A stretch of DNA of 55,388 nucleotides from Bacteroidales bacterium. Lineage in GTDB: Bacteria > Bacteroidota > Bacteroidia > Bacteroidales > UBA932. The position numbers and the translations under genes are program-made. Location: positions 1 to 55,388 of the forward strand of contig JAFSJK010000049.1 of assembly GCA_017439305.1 (NCBI GenBank). Direction: 5' to 3'. This document shows positions 1 through 9,180 of this stretch, one piece after another (position 1 is the stretch's first letter; every line of letters begins with the position of its first letter). The notes below the pieces were generated by a model that was not told the origin of the DNA, made no database searches, and saw nothing but the letters and a program-made list of their open reading frames with translations.

Positions 1-40
1 CGAGATCAATTCCGTCACCCCCTACATCGATTTCAAATAA
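1..40 (+). CDS. rimP: Ribosome maturation factor RimP, C-terminal end (partial)
   Basis: Only the last 12 codons are present, ending with TAA at 38-40; the reading frame starts at base 2 and finishes with the residues VTPYIDFK. A short tail of this kind directly ahead of nusA and infB matches the rimP-nusA-infB order found across bacteria. RimP assists maturation of the 30S subunit. The call rests mainly on gene order, because the visible peptide is too short for a domain assignment. Confidence 0.7.
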   Translation, partial: EINSVTPYIDFK

Positions 41-55
41 TACAAGATAACCACA

Positions 56-1327
56 ATGGCAAAAGACAAAGAAAAAGAAATCACCTTGATCGACGCGTTC
101 AAGGATTTCAAGGAAGAGAAGAGCATCGACCGTCCCGTGATGCTCGGTGTCCTGAAGGATGTGTTCCTCACCCAGCTCGCCAAGACCTACGGCAGCGCCG
201 ACAACTTCGACGTGATCATCAACGTGGACAAGGGTGACTGCGAGATCTACCAGAACTTCGAGGTGGTGGAGGAAGTCGAGAATCCGGCCACGGAGATCAC
301 CGTGGAGGAGATCGCTGCCGAGACCGGCGATGACGACTACGAGATCGGCGACACCTACACCCGCAAGCTCAGCCTCGCCTCCTTCGGACGGCGCGGCATC
401 CTGAACATCCGCCAGAACCTCCAGGGCCGTATCATGGACATCGAGAAGGCCAACGTGTACAAGAAGTACTCCGGCAAGGTGGGCGAGATCTTCACCGGCG
501 AGGTATACCAGACCTGGAAGAACGAGGTCCTGATCCTCGACGAAGACGGCAACGAGCTCCGCATGCCCAAGTCCGAGCAGATCCCGGGCGAGCGCTTCAA
601 GAAGAACGACACCATCCGCGCCATCATCAAGAGCGTGGAGATGAAGAACAACACCACGCCGTACATCGTCCTTTCCCGCACCACCGATTCCTTCCTGGAG
701 AAACTCTTCGAGATGGAGGTTCCGGAAATCTACGACGGCCTCATCACCGTGAAGAAGGTCGTCCGCATCCCGGGCGAGCGCGCCAAGGTGGCCGTGGAGT
801 CCTATGACGACCGCATCGACCCGATCGGCGCCTGCATCGGCGTCAAGGGTTCCCGCATCATGGGTATCGTCCGCGAGCTCCGCAACGAGAACATCGACGT
901 GATCCAGTGGACCTCCAACACCCAGCTGATGATCACCCGCGCCCTGAATCCGGCCCGGATCTCCCGCATCGACCTGGGCGAAGGCCCGGACGACAAGATC
1001 AAGGTCTTCATGCAGGCCGAGGAGGTGAAGAAGGGCATCGGCAAGGGCGGCTGCAACATCAAGCTCGCCGGCATGCTGGTCGGACGCGAGATCGAAGTCT
1101 GGCGGGAACTGCCGCAGGACGAGGCCGAGGAGGAAGACGTGCTGCTCGAGGAATTCGACGACGTCATCGATCCTTGGGTCATCGAGCGCCTGCAGTCCAT
1201 CGGCTGCGACACCGCCCGCAGCGTCCTCGCGCTTTCCCCGGCCGACATCGCCAGCCGCGCCGACCTGGAAGACGAGACCGTGGAGGAGGTATTCTCCATC
1301 CTCCGGGCCGAGTTCGAGGAAGAATAG
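56..1327 (+). CDS. nusA: Transcription termination/antitermination factor NusA
   Basis: 423 residues. NusA binds RNA polymerase and nascent RNA and modulates pausing, termination and antitermination in the cytoplasm. In order: an N-terminal polymerase-binding region to about residue 130, an S1 domain at about 140-205 (GEIFTGEVYQTWKNEVLIL), two KH domains at about 215-350 (with GVKGSRI and GKGGCNIKLAG loops), then an acidic stretch and a helix-hairpin-helix-like C-terminus. The start lies 15 nt after the rimP stop and 32 nt separate it from infB, consistent with one operon. Length is usual for Bacteroidota, which lack the long acidic C-terminal repeats of the Escherichia coli protein. Confidence 0.96.
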   Translation: MAKDKEKEITLIDAFKDFKEEKSIDRPVMLGVLKDVFLTQLAKTYGSADNFDVIINVDKGDCEIYQNFEVVEEVENPATEITVEEIAAETGDDDYEIGDTYTRKLSLASFGRRGILNIRQNLQGRIMDIEKANVYKKYSGKVGEIFTGEVYQTWKNEVLILDEDGNELRMPKSEQIPGERFKKNDTIRAIIKSVEMKNNTTPYIVLSRTTDSFLEKLFEMEVPEIYDGLITVKKVVRIPGERAKVAVESYDDRIDPIGACIGVKGSRIMGIVRELRNENIDVIQWTSNTQLMITRALNPARISRIDLGEGPDDKIKVFMQAEEVKKGIGKGGCNIKLAGMLVGREIEVWRELPQDEAEEEDVLLEEFDDVIDPWVIERLQSIGCDTARSVLALSPADIASRADLEDETVEEVFSILRAEFEEE

Positions 1328-1359
1328 ATTTTTGGTTTTAAAACATTTGGGGTTATTAT

Positions 1360-4161
1360 ATGGCAGAAATCAGACTGAACAAACTTATCAAGCAATTCAA
1401 CATCGGACTGGACACGCTCGTGGACTTCCTGAATTCCAAGGGTGCCGGCATCGAAAATGCCAACCCGAACATGAAGGTATCCGACGAGTACATGGCCGAA
1501 CTTCACAAGAAGTTCGGAAAGGACCTCGAGCTCAAGGAAGCCGCCGAGAAGGTGGACGTGAAGCTCACCGAGATCCTGGACAAGGCCACCCGCAAGTCCG
1601 CCGGTCCCCGGGAGGAAGAGGACGAGTACGAACCCGAGCGCGTGACGGTCATCAAGAGCAACAACCTGTCCCGCACGGTGGTGGAACCCGTCGTCGAAAC
1701 CAAGCCCGAGCCCGAACCGGAGCCCGTTGTGGAGCCGGAACCCGCCGTGGAACCCGAGCCGGTCATCGAGCCGGAACCGGAACCCGTCGTGGAACCCGAG
1801 CCGGTCGTCGAACCGGAACCGGAACCCGTCGTGGAACCCGAACCCCTCATCGAACCGGAACCGGAGCCCGTCGTGGAGCCCGAACCCGTTGCAGAGCCGG
1901 AACCCGTCATAGAACCCGAGCCTGTCGCAGAGCCTGAGCCTGCCGCCCCCGTCGAGGAGACCCCTTCCGCCCAGACCCCAGCGGAAGCCTCCGCCGCGGA
2001 CGCCGCCTCCCAGCTCAAGGTCGTCGGCAAGATCGACCTTTCCCAGTTTGACCCGAAGAAGGGCAAGAAACGCGAACGGATCAAGGGCGGCGGTTCCCAG
2101 AAAGTGGACGTCACCAAGGTCCAGGCCGAAAAGAACCCAAAGAAGAACGACAGCAAGGGCGGCAAGAAACAGGAGCCGGCCGCTGCCGGCAAGGGCCGCA
2201 AGCGCGGAAACGACCGCTTCTCCAAGCCGGCCCTCACCGAGGCCGAGCAGGAGGAGATGCAGAAGGAGATCCAGAAGCAGGTCAAGGAGACCTACGCCCG
2301 GATGAACGAGACCAAGAACAATTTCGGCGCGAAGCACCGCAAGGAGAAGCGCGAGATGGCCGCCATCCGTTCCCAGGAAGAGATGGAGCAGGCGATGGCC
2401 GAGAACAAGGTACTGAAAGTCACCGAGTTCGTTACGGTCAACGACCTCGCCACCCTGATGAACAACACCCCTGTGGTGAAGGTCATCGGCGCCTGCATGT
2501 CCTTAGGTATGATGGTGTCCATCAACCAGCGCCTGGACGCGGAAACCTTGGTCCTTGTAGCCGAGGAGTTCGGCTACAAGGTGGAATTCGTCACGGCCGA
2601 ACTGACCGAGGAAATCGAACAGCAGGAGCCGGACAAGGAGGAAGATCTTGTCGAACGTCCGCCGGTGATCACCGTGATGGGCCACGTCGACCATGGTAAG
2701 ACCTCCCTCCTGGACAACATCCGCAACACGAACGTCATCGCCGGTGAGGCGGGCGGTATCACCCAGCACATCGGTGCGTACAACGTGAAGCTCGCCAGCG
2801 GCCGCCGGATCACCTTCCTGGACACCCCGGGCCACGAGGCCTTCACCGCCATGCGTGCCCGCGGCGCCCAGATGACCGACCTCGCCATCATCATCGTCGC
2901 GGCTGACGACGCCGTGATGCCCCAGACCAAGGAGGCCATCGCCCATGCGCAGGCCGCCGGCGTCCCGATGGTGTTCGCCATCAACAAGATCGACAAGCCC
3001 GGTGCGAATCCCGACACCATCCGTCGCCAGCTCTCCGAGATGAACATCCTCGTGGAAGACTGGGGCGGCAAGTACCAGTGCCAGGAAATCTCCGCCAAGA
3101 AGGGCATCAACGTGGACAAGCTCCTGGAGAAGGTCCTCTTTGAGACCGACCTCCTTGAACTCAAGGCCAATCCGAACAAGCTCGGAAGCGGCGCCGTCAT
3201 CGAATCCTCCCTGGACAAGGGCCGTGGCTATCTGGCCACCGTCCTCGTGCAGGACGGCACGATGCACGTGGGCGACGTGATCATCTCCGGCAGCTACTAC
3301 GGCCGCGTGAAGGCGATGTTCAACGAGCGCGGACAGAAGGTCAAGGAAGCCGGTCCTTCCACGCCGGTCTCCATCCTGGGCCTCAACGGCGCTCCCGCCG
3401 CCGGTGAGAAATTCAACGTGATGCTGGACGAGAAGGAGGCGAAATCCATCGCCAACCGCCGTGAGCAGCTCATCCGCATCCAGGGCATCAAGACCCAGAA
3501 GCACCTCACCCTCGAGGAGATCGGACGGCGCATCGCCATCGGCAACTTCAAGGAACTCAACATCATCGTCAAGGGCGATGTGGACGGTTCCGTGGAAGCC
3601 CTCTCCGACTCCCTCATCAAGCTTTCCACCGAGGAAGTGCGCGTGAATGTGATCCACAAGGCCGTGGGCGCCATCTCCGAAAGCGACGTCCTGCTGGCCG
3701 AAGCCTCCGACGCCGTGATCATCGGCTTCCAGGTCCGTCCTTCCGCCGAAGCCCGCCGCTCCGCCGAGAAGGAGGGCATCGAAATCCGCCTCTACTCCGT
3801 CATCTACGACTGTATCAACGAGGTCAAGGAAGGTATCGAGGGCATGCTCGAGCCGGAGAAGAAGGAGGAGGTCACCGCTACCGCCGAGGTCAAGCAGACC
3901 TTCAAGATCTCCAAGGTGGGCACCATCGCCGGCTGCCAGGTCAAGGAAGGCAAGCTGACCGCCAAGGCCCAGGTCCGCCTGATCCGCGACGGCATCGTGG
4001 TGTACACCGGCGCCCTCGCCTCGCTCCAGCGGGGCAAGGACGACGCCAAGGAAGTCGCCGCCGGCTTCGAATGCGGCTGCGCCCTGGAGCGCTTCAACGA
4101 CATCCACATCGGGGACGTCATCGAGGCCTTCACCGTGGTGGAAATCAAGAGAAGTCTGTAA
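1360..4161 (+). CDS. infB: Translation initiation factor IF-2
   Basis: 933 residues. IF-2 is the GTPase that delivers initiator tRNA to the 30S subunit and promotes subunit joining. An IF2-N type domain occupies about residues 1-65, followed by a low-complexity linker with a Pro-Glu repeat (about 116-195) and a Lys-rich segment. The G domain begins near residue 437, with the P loop [10 protein letters not shown]3 DTPGH and G4 NKID. Domains II, III and the C-terminal fMet-tRNA-binding domain follow. The linker is long and variable in this phylum, so the total length is normal. A CotH-type gene begins 4 nt after the stop, suggesting that it is read from the same transcript. Confidence 0.97.
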   Translation: MAEIRLNKLIKQFNIGLDTLVDFLNSKGAGIENANPNMKVSDEYMAELHKKFGKDLELKEAAEKVDVKLTEILDKATRKSAGPREEEDEYEPERVTVIKSNNLSRTVVEPVVETKPEPEPEPVVEPEPAVEPEPVIEPEPEPVVEPEPVVEPEPEPVVEPEPLIEPEPEPVVEPEPVAEPEPVIEPEPVAEPEPAAPVEETPSAQTPAEASAADAASQLKVVGKIDLSQFDPKKGKKRERIKGGGSQKVDVTKVQAEKNPKKNDSKGGKKQEPAAAGKGRKRGNDRFSKPALTEAEQEEMQKEIQKQVKETYARMNETKNNFGAKHRKEKREMAAIRSQEEMEQAMAENKVLKVTEFVTVNDLATLMNNTPVVKVIGACMSLGMMVSINQRLDAETLVLVAEEFGYKVEFVTAELTEEIEQQEPDKEEDLVERPPVITVMGHVDHGKTSLLDNIRNTNVIAGEAGGITQHIGAYNVKLASGRRITFLDTPGHEAFTAMRARGAQMTDLAIIIVAADDAVMPQTKEAIAHAQAAGVPMVFAINKIDKPGANPDTIRRQLSEMNILVEDWGGKYQCQEISAKKGINVDKLLEKVLFETDLLELKANPNKLGSGAVIESSLDKGRGYLATVLVQDGTMHVGDVIISGSYYGRVKAMFNERGQKVKEAGPSTPVSILGLNGAPAAGEKFNVMLDEKEAKSIANRREQLIRIQGIKTQKHLTLEEIGRRIAIGNFKELNIIVKGDVDGSVEALSDSLIKLSTEEVRVNVIHKAVGAISESDVLLAEASDAVIIGFQVRPSAEARRSAEKEGIEIRLYSVIYDCINEVKEGIEGMLEPEKKEEVTATAEVKQTFKISKVGTIAGCQVKEGKLTAKAQVRLIRDGIVVYTGALASLQRGKDDAKEVAAGFECGCALERFNDIHIGDVIEAFTVVEIKRSL
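1705..1944 (+). repeat. Imperfect tandem Glu-Pro repeat inside infB
   Basis: About 80 codons encode a run built from units such as [12 protein letters not shown] and EPEPVA. The DNA repeats imperfectly with a period of about 6 codons, with synonymous and Val/Ile/Ala changes between units. It lies in the IF-2 linker, which tolerates length change, and probably varies in copy number by slippage between strains. The reverse strand of this segment gives a long Ser/Gly-rich open frame that is not a gene. Confidence 0.85.
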
Positions 4162-4165
4162 GTCA

Positions 4166-6121
4166 ATGAAATTCAAGAATATCCGCCTTTTGGCGGTTTG
4201 CACGCTCGCTCTTGCGGGCGTGTCTTGTAACCCGGACGCCATCGAAGAGGCCGTCATCCACGTCAAGGACGTTACGGTCTCTCCTCTGACCAAATCCCTG
4301 TACGAAGGGGAAACCTTCCGGCTCGAGGCCAAGGTGGTCCCGGCGGATGCCAAGGATCCCGCGGTGGAATGGTCCACCAACAACGACAAGGTGGCCGTCG
4401 TGGATGCGCAGGGCCTTGTCACGGCCCTGGCCGCAGGTAGTGCCAGCATAACGGCGACCAGCCGGGACGGAGGGCACTCCGCCCGCTGCCGGATTACCGT
4501 GCTTGCTCCCGTGGATCCGACGGTCCATGTCGAGGGCGTTTCCCTGGACAAGTCAAGTGCCACCCTCCAGGTGGGCGAAACGCTGGTCCTGACCGCCACC
4601 CTGAATCCGGCCGATGCGGAGGACAAGGTCCTGACCTGGAGTTCCTCCGAGACTTCCGTCGCGACCGTGTCGGACGGGACGGTGGCAGGCGTGGCGGCCG
4701 GCACGGCAGTCATTACCGTCACAACCCACGAAGGCGGGTTCACCGCACAATGCACCGTCAAGGTCAAAGACCCTTCCCAACAGGAAGAACGCTGGACCGA
4801 TACCGGGGCCGAGGTACCCGTCTATCCCACCTACAAAACCGTTTCCAACCTGGCCGATTTCCCGCGCATCGACATCAGGACGGCTTCCGGACGCCCCGTC
4901 CAGTCCAAGACTGAATACGAAGACGGGACCATCTCCTTCAAGGACCCGAAGCAGATGTATTCGGAAGTCACGGAACTGAACGACCTGAAAATGCGGATCC
5001 GGGGCCGCGGAAACACGACCTGGGAAGGAGAATGGGGCAACAAGAACCCGTACCGCATCAAATTGGACGAGCATACCAGATTGTTCGGGATGAAGGGCGA
5101 CAAGGACTGGATCCTCCTGTCCGACAAGCTGGACCCGACGATGATGCGCACGGCCGTCGCACTCCGCATCTCCCGCCTGGTCTCCATGCCCTGGACACCG
5201 AAATTCCGGATGGCCGAGGTCTATCTGAACGGCAACTACGCCGGCCTGTACTATCTGGTCGAGCAAAAGGAGGCCGACCGGGAAAACAAGATTCCGATCA
5301 CCGTGGCCGCGCCCGGCGAGACATCGACCGGCGGCTATCTGCTGGAACTGGACAACAAGTACGATGAGGACGCCTATTTCTGGTCCGCGACCTTCGGAAA
5401 GGTCGTCAAATACAAGGAGCCGGACCCGAACGACGACGATGCGTCCAAACGGATGACCCAGGCCCAGAAGACCTATATCACAAACTACTTCAACACAGTG
5501 GAGAGGAAGCTTGCGAACCGGGAATTCACCGGGGAGGACAGCTACAAGGATTACATCGAGATGGACTCCTGGATCCAGAACTTCTTCGTGCACGAGATCT
5601 CCATGAACATCGACGGCAACATGCGCCTGTCCACCTATTTCGCCAAGGACGGGGATACCAAGCTGTTCATGCCGTTCGTGTGGGACTTCGACCGGGCCTT
5701 CGGGAATGCCAGCTACCAGGTGGGCGATTTCGACCTGCCGCAGGCCTGGCCGTACGGATGGTTCGTCCGGATCCGCGGCGGATATCCGGACGCGGAAGCC
5801 TGGTCCCAGACCCGGGGAAAGACGCCCAGCTGGTACCAGTACATGTTCGAAGATCCGGAATTCGTCGAACGCGTAAAGGAACTGTGGGCGCTGTACAAGC
5901 CGCGCCTGGACCGTATTCCGGAATTCATCGACAAGATGCTGGAATACAACAAGGTGGCGCTGAAGCACAACGACACGAAGTTCTACAACAACTACGAATC
6001 CAAGGTGAAACAGCTCCGCAGCGACTACATCAAGCGGATCAAGTGGCTGGACGAACAGATGGAAAGCCTCCACGCCCAGCAGTACAATCCCGCGACGGGA
6101 AGATTCGAAGACTTGCTATAA
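4166..6121 (+). CDS. CotH-family surface lipoprotein with two BIG2 domains
   Basis: 651 residues. A signal peptide ends in a lipobox (LAGVSC, Cys21), so the protein is predicted to be membrane-anchored and probably surface-exposed. Two bacterial Ig-like BIG2 domains follow (about 33-112 and 118-198; the first has the typical VEWSTNNDKVAVVD strand). A CotH kinase-like domain fills about 225-640, with RGRGNTTWEG, YLNGNYAGLYYL and VWDFDRAFGN, the last probably a metal/ATP-binding aspartate motif. CotH proteins are atypical protein kinases in Bacillus spores; the role of secreted Bacteroidota members is not established. The gene starts 4 nt after infB and converges with the next gene, overlapping it by 6 nt. 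Confidence 0.85.
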   Translation: MKFKNIRLLAVCTLALAGVSCNPDAIEEAVIHVKDVTVSPLTKSLYEGETFRLEAKVVPADAKDPAVEWSTNNDKVAVVDAQGLVTALAAGSASITATSRDGGHSARCRITVLAPVDPTVHVEGVSLDKSSATLQVGETLVLTATLNPADAEDKVLTWSSSETSVATVSDGTVAGVAAGTAVITVTTHEGGFTAQCTVKVKDPSQQEERWTDTGAEVPVYPTYKTVSNLADFPRIDIRTASGRPVQSKTEYEDGTISFKDPKQMYSEVTELNDLKMRIRGRGNTTWEGEWGNKNPYRIKLDEHTRLFGMKGDKDWILLSDKLDPTMMRTAVALRISRLVSMPWTPKFRMAEVYLNGNYAGLYYLVEQKEADRENKIPITVAAPGETSTGGYLLELDNKYDEDAYFWSATFGKVVKYKEPDPNDDDASKRMTQAQKTYITNYFNTVERKLANREFTGEDSYKDYIEMDSWIQNFFVHEISMNIDGNMRLSTYFAKDGDTKLFMPFVWDFDRAFGNASYQVGDFDLPQAWPYGWFVRIRGGYPDAEAWSQTRGKTPSWYQYMFEDPEFVERVKELWALYKPRLDRIPEFIDKMLEYNKVALKHNDTKFYNNYESKVKQLRSDYIKRIKWLDEQMESLHAQQYNPATGRFEDLL

Positions 6122-7282
6122 AAGCATCAGGAGCGCAAGGAGGTACAGGGCAAACCCCTGTGCCTTGATCCGGCGCTGGACCGTGAACTCGGTGGAGACG
6201 TCCACCGGATCCCGCTCCAGAAGCCCTTTCAGATCGGAGCCTTCGGGAACATCCCGGGGGCTCCATTTGGCTACCAGTTCCCCGTCATTGAAATAGGTCG
6301 CGCCTCCATTGGCCCGGTTCAGCGTGATCAGCGGCTTGTAATCCGCAAAATAGACATCCTGCGGGACGTTCTCGCCGGGAACGGTGAGAAGAAGGGGCGT
6401 GGCACCGCAGGAGCGGGCCTCGGCGGCCTGGCTGCCAATACGTTCCCAATCGGCCTTGGCCGGGTCATAGACGGAGAAGACCATCACTTTACCCAGTACG
6501 GCCCGCTCGTCCTCGTAGGTCCCTTCCGCATCGCGGAAAGAGAGGACAGGTTTGGCCTCACTCTTATACAGACCGCTTCGGCTCAGCGTATCCACGCCGA
6601 CGAAGGTCCAGGTGGAATCCGGCAGGTTGTTCAACGAGAAGGAACCGCGCTGGCCATCGCGTTCATAGATAAAAGTGGGGACCTTATCGTCCATTTCCTG
6701 GTAGTCGTTGTCCAGGGAGGCAAAGAGCTCCACCCCGGGGGCGAACTCCGTGAAATCGATCATCGGCAGGTGCCGGTGATTGTACCAAAGGGCGAAAACG
6801 AGGGACGGAACCGCCAGGAAGAAAGCGACATACTTTCCTTTCCGGGGCACGCCGAAATTCTGGAACGGGAGGAAAGCGACCAGGGCGAGGGCCAACAGGA
6901 CCAGGTTCTTGAGAAGGGTCTGCGCGTGGGTGAGATGGATGGCTTCGCCGAAGCAGCCGCAGTCCATCTCCGGATTCGCCAGCCAAAGGACGACGGTGAC
7001 GGCCGTGAAGAAAAGGACCAGCACCGAGGTGACGATGGCCGTGGTTTTCCGGAAAACACCGGTGATGAGGGCCGCCCCCGTAATGGCTTCGAGTAACGAA
7101 AGCCCCATTCCGAACGCCTTCGCGGTCCCTTGCAGGAATCCGATGTGGAAAAACTTGAAATACTCGCTGACAATCAGGCCCGTACCGACGGGATCCAGCA
7201 GTTTCAGGAGACCGGAGGCCAGGAAGACCAGGCCGATGAGGACGGCGCAGAAACGCCGGAGTCTATGATGTGCCTTTTTCAT
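6116..7282 (-). CDS. MauE/DoxX-like membrane protein with C-terminal extracytoplasmic domain
   Basis: 388 residues. Four hydrophobic segments lie in the first 150 residues and contain a CGCFG motif after the third, as in MauE/DoxX-type quinone or thiol-redox membrane proteins. A soluble region (about 165-355) with no fold I recognise is followed by one last hydrophobic helix at the C-terminus. The ATG overlaps the tmk stop (ATGA), so it is translated downstream of tmk. The pairing with tmk gives no clear functional hint. Assignment to the DoxX/MauE superfamily is fairly firm; a redox role is inference from the Cys pair. Confidence 0.75.
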   Translation of the reverse strand: MKKAHHRLRRFCAVLIGLVFLASGLLKLLDPVGTGLIVSEYFKFFHIGFLQGTAKAFGMGLSLLEAITGAALITGVFRKTTAIVTSVLVLFFTAVTVVLWLANPEMDCGCFGEAIHLTHAQTLLKNLVLLALALVAFLPFQNFGVPRKGKYVAFFLAVPSLVFALWYNHRHLPMIDFTEFAPGVELFASLDNDYQEMDDKVPTFIYERDGQRGSFSLNNLPDSTWTFVGVDTLSRSGLYKSEAKPVLSFRDAEGTYEDERAVLGKVMVFSVYDPAKADWERIGSQAAEARSCGATPLLLTVPGENVPQDVYFADYKPLITLNRANGGATYFNDGELVAKWSPRDVPEGSDLKGLLERDPVDVSTEFTVQRRIKAQGFALYLLALLMLL

Positions 7283-7959
7283 ACGAGATAGGGATCGACG
7301 GCCGCACGGACCTTGGCGAAAATGTCATCCGGAGGCAGCATCCGGCCTTCGGAATCCCCGCAGTCGATACGGAGGAAATGCGGATCGCGGGCTGCCTCGG
7401 ACCGGTACAGGTCACGGACAGCCTGCTGGAACCGGATGTCGGCCTCGTGGATATCCTGGCTTCCATGGAGGTAATTCCGGTCTGCGCCGTCGCGGTGCGC
7501 AGCCAGGCTTTTTTCCACGAAGCCAATGGGCACGTCCAGGAAAAGGTTCAGGTCCGGCTCGGGAAGGTCGAAAAGACCGAATTCCGTGTCGAAGATCCAG
7601 TTGCGGAGACGGAGGCGCTCCGCCCCCTGCGGGAGCTTGGCGCACTGATAGGCGATATTGGAATAGACGTAACGGTCCAGCAGGACCACTTTCCCTTCAT
7701 CCAGGGCCTTGCGCATCATCGGAGCGGCGCCGTGCCGGTCCTCGGCGAACAGAAGGGCCACCAGCTGCGGGTGCACGGCCTCGATGCTGCCGAATTCCCC
7801 TTTGAGGAAACGGCCGATGAGGTCGCCGTATACCGGTGCGTCATAACGCGGGAAATGGATGTATTCCAACTGCCCGCAGCGCTCCGTCAGGTATTCCTTG
7901 AGTCTTTTGACCTGGGTGGACTTCCCCGCCCCGTCCAGGCCTTCCAGCACGATGAGCAT
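7279..7959 (-). CDS. tmk: Thymidylate kinase
   Basis: 226 residues. The enzyme phosphorylates dTMP to dTDP for DNA synthesis. Visible are the P loop GLDGAGKST at residues 7-15, the LLDRYVYSN substrate motif, and a lid-like region RDGADRNYL. The open frame extends upstream to 8427, but the P loop lies seven residues from the ATG at 7959, the usual spacing, and a TATATTTG promoter element sits just upstream at 7980-7987. The start is therefore placed at 7959. It is divergent from folP and overlaps the MauE/DoxX-like gene by 4 nt. Confidence 0.94.
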   Translation of the reverse strand: MLIVLEGLDGAGKSTQVKRLKEYLTERCGQLEYIHFPRYDAPVYGDLIGRFLKGEFGSIEAVHPQLVALLFAEDRHGAAPMMRKALDEGKVVLLDRYVYSNIAYQCAKLPQGAERLRLRNWIFDTEFGLFDLPEPDLNLFLDVPIGFVEKSLAAHRDGADRNYLHGSQDIHEADIRFQQAVRDLYRSEAARDPHFLRIDCGDSEGRMLPPDDIFAKVRAAVDPYLV

Positions 7960-7979
7960 TCCGTTTTCGTTTAATTCCA

Positions 7980-7987
7980 CAAATATA
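7980..7987 (-). promoter_or_regulatory. Promoter -7 element for tmk
   Basis: Reading on the minus strand the octamer is TATATTTG, a perfect match to the Bacteroidota TAnnTTTG box. It would give a transcript start near 7973 and a leader of about 14 nt. No clear -33 TTTG was found. Confidence 0.55.
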
Positions 7988-7989
7988 AC

Positions 7990-7997
7990 TATTTTTG
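7990..7997 (+). promoter_or_regulatory. Possible promoter -7 element for folP
   Basis: TATTTTTG matches TAnnTTTG but ends only 4 nt before the folP ATG at 8002. Transcription from it would start at or just inside the start codon, implying a leaderless or nearly leaderless message. The match in an AT-rich divergent gap could be chance. Confidence 0.35.
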
Positions 7998-8001
7998 CGA
8001 T

Positions 8002-8796
8002 ATGAAACGGAAGATCCACCTCCTCGGCATCGTAAACCTCACGGACGATTCGTATTACGCGCCCAGCCGGGTGCGGGAGACGGACGCCCTGCTTGCGCGT
8101 GTCGGGAAGATGCTGGATGAAGGAGCGGATTTCATCGACTTCGGCGCCTGTTCCACCCGACCGGGCTCCCGGCCCGTGGGGGCCGTCGAGGAATGGCAAC
8201 GGCTGAGAACGGCACTGACCGAGGTCCACCGTGCGTTTCCGGAGGCTCACATCTCCATCGACACCTATTGGGCATCCGTGGTGGAACAAGCCTTCGACTG
8301 CATCGGCCCTTTCCTGGTGAACGACATCTCGGCCGGAGCGTTCGATGCGGCAATGCTGCCGCTGGCCGGCCGGCTCGGTCTTCCCTATGTCGCCATGCAT
8401 CTGCGCGGGACACCGGAAACCATGCAATCCCTGACGGACTATCCGAAAGGGGTCACGGAGGAGGTCCTGCGCTATTTCCGGTCCTTTGCCAGGCAGGCGG
8501 CGGAAGCCGGCGTCACCGACTGGATCCTGGACCCCGGTTTCGGTTTCGCAAAAACCGTGGAGCAGAACTGGACCCTGCTGGAGGAATTGGACAAACTGCA
8601 GGCGCTCCAGATGCCCATCCTGGTAGGCGTCTCACGCAAGAGTATGATTTACAAGCGGTTCGGAATTACGCCGGAGGAAGCGCTTCCCGCAACGCAGGTC
8701 GCGCACTACATGGCTCTTCAGCGGGGTGCAACCTATCTGCGCGTCCACGATGTAGCAGAAGCGCGCCGGACGGTGGAGATTTATTCGATGATGTAG
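8002..8796 (+). CDS. folP: Dihydropteroate synthase
   Basis: 264 residues. The enzyme joins 6-hydroxymethyl-7,8-dihydropterin pyrophosphate to p-aminobenzoate in folate synthesis and is the sulfonamide target. Family motifs are all present: GIVNLTDDSYY near the N-terminus (the phosphate-loop motif, with Asp replacing the usual Pro), GACSTRPGS, the SIDTY strand, NDIS, LDPGFGFAKT, GVSRKSM, and the C-terminal RVHDV strand. Divergent from tmk with a 42-nt gap; its 3' end overlaps the convergent FtsB-like gene by 16 nt. Confidence 0.95.
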   Translation: MKRKIHLLGIVNLTDDSYYAPSRVRETDALLARVGKMLDEGADFIDFGACSTRPGSRPVGAVEEWQRLRTALTEVHRAFPEAHISIDTYWASVVEQAFDCIGPFLVNDISAGAFDAAMLPLAGRLGLPYVAMHLRGTPETMQSLTDYPKGVTEEVLRYFRSFARQAAEAGVTDWILDPGFGFAKTVEQNWTLLEELDKLQALQMPILVGVSRKSMIYKRFGITPEEALPATQVAHYMALQRGATYLRVHDVAEARRTVEIYSMM

Positions 8797-9095
8797 ACGT
8801 CTTCGCCCGGAGCGGCGAAGTGATAGGTTTCCCGGGCAAACTTTTCCAGGGAATCCCGGCTGTTCGTGAGGGCCTGGATCTCAGCGTCCATCTCGTCGAT
8901 TTCGTTGCGATACTTCTCCATCTGGCGTTCCTGGCGTCGGATTTCCACGTTGGCACGGACCCAGTTGAGGACACTGCTGTGCGAAAGGAACAGGAGCCAA
9001 ACGGCCGCAATCGCCGTGATGATGATCACGAACGGAAGGAAGTAGTTGTGCTCGCTGCGGGTCAGGAGGCTGCCCTTGTTCTTCTTTTCTGCCAT
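8781..9095 (-). CDS. FtsB/DivIC-family septum formation protein
   Basis: 104 residues from the ATG at 9095 (MAEKKNKG). The frame is open further upstream, but that extension carries no hydrophobic or coiled-coil content. A short basic N-terminus is followed by one membrane helix (about 21-41) and a heptad-rich coiled coil (about 45-85), then a short C-terminal domain ending GEDVYIIE. This is the FtsB/DivIC layout: a small bitopic divisome protein whose coiled coil is extracytoplasmic. The 3' end overlaps folP by 16 nt on the opposite strand. Confidence 0.8.
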   Translation of the reverse strand: MAEKKNKGSLLTRSEHNYFLPFVIIITAIAAVWLLFLSHSSVLNWVRANVEIRRQERQMEKYRNEIDEMDAEIQALTNSRDSLEKFARETYHFAAPGEDVYIIE

Positions 9096-9134
9096 ATTTC
9101 CGGGAGAGAGTGTCCGACTTTTCCGCGAAATTAC

Positions 9135-9142
9135 TAAATTTG
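9135..9142 (+). promoter_or_regulatory. Promoter -7 element upstream of nucleotidyltransferase gene
   Basis: TAAATTTG is an exact TAnnTTTG match. It predicts a start near 9149 and a leader of about 32 nt before the ATG at 9181, a normal arrangement. Confidence 0.6.
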
Positions 9143-9180
9143 TGTGATTAAGCGAAAACAATTTTAAAATTTCGATCGTT

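Noticed and set aside
802-4767. Minus-strand frames of 511 and 754 codons opposite nusA and infB
   Set aside because: They are low-complexity shadows of the infB repeat and G domain; the genes on the plus strand are certain.
7960-8427. N-terminal extension of the tmk frame to 8427
   Set aside because: The extension overlaps folP, lacks conservation-like content, and would put the P loop about 160 residues from the start. ATG 7959 with its own promoter box is preferred.
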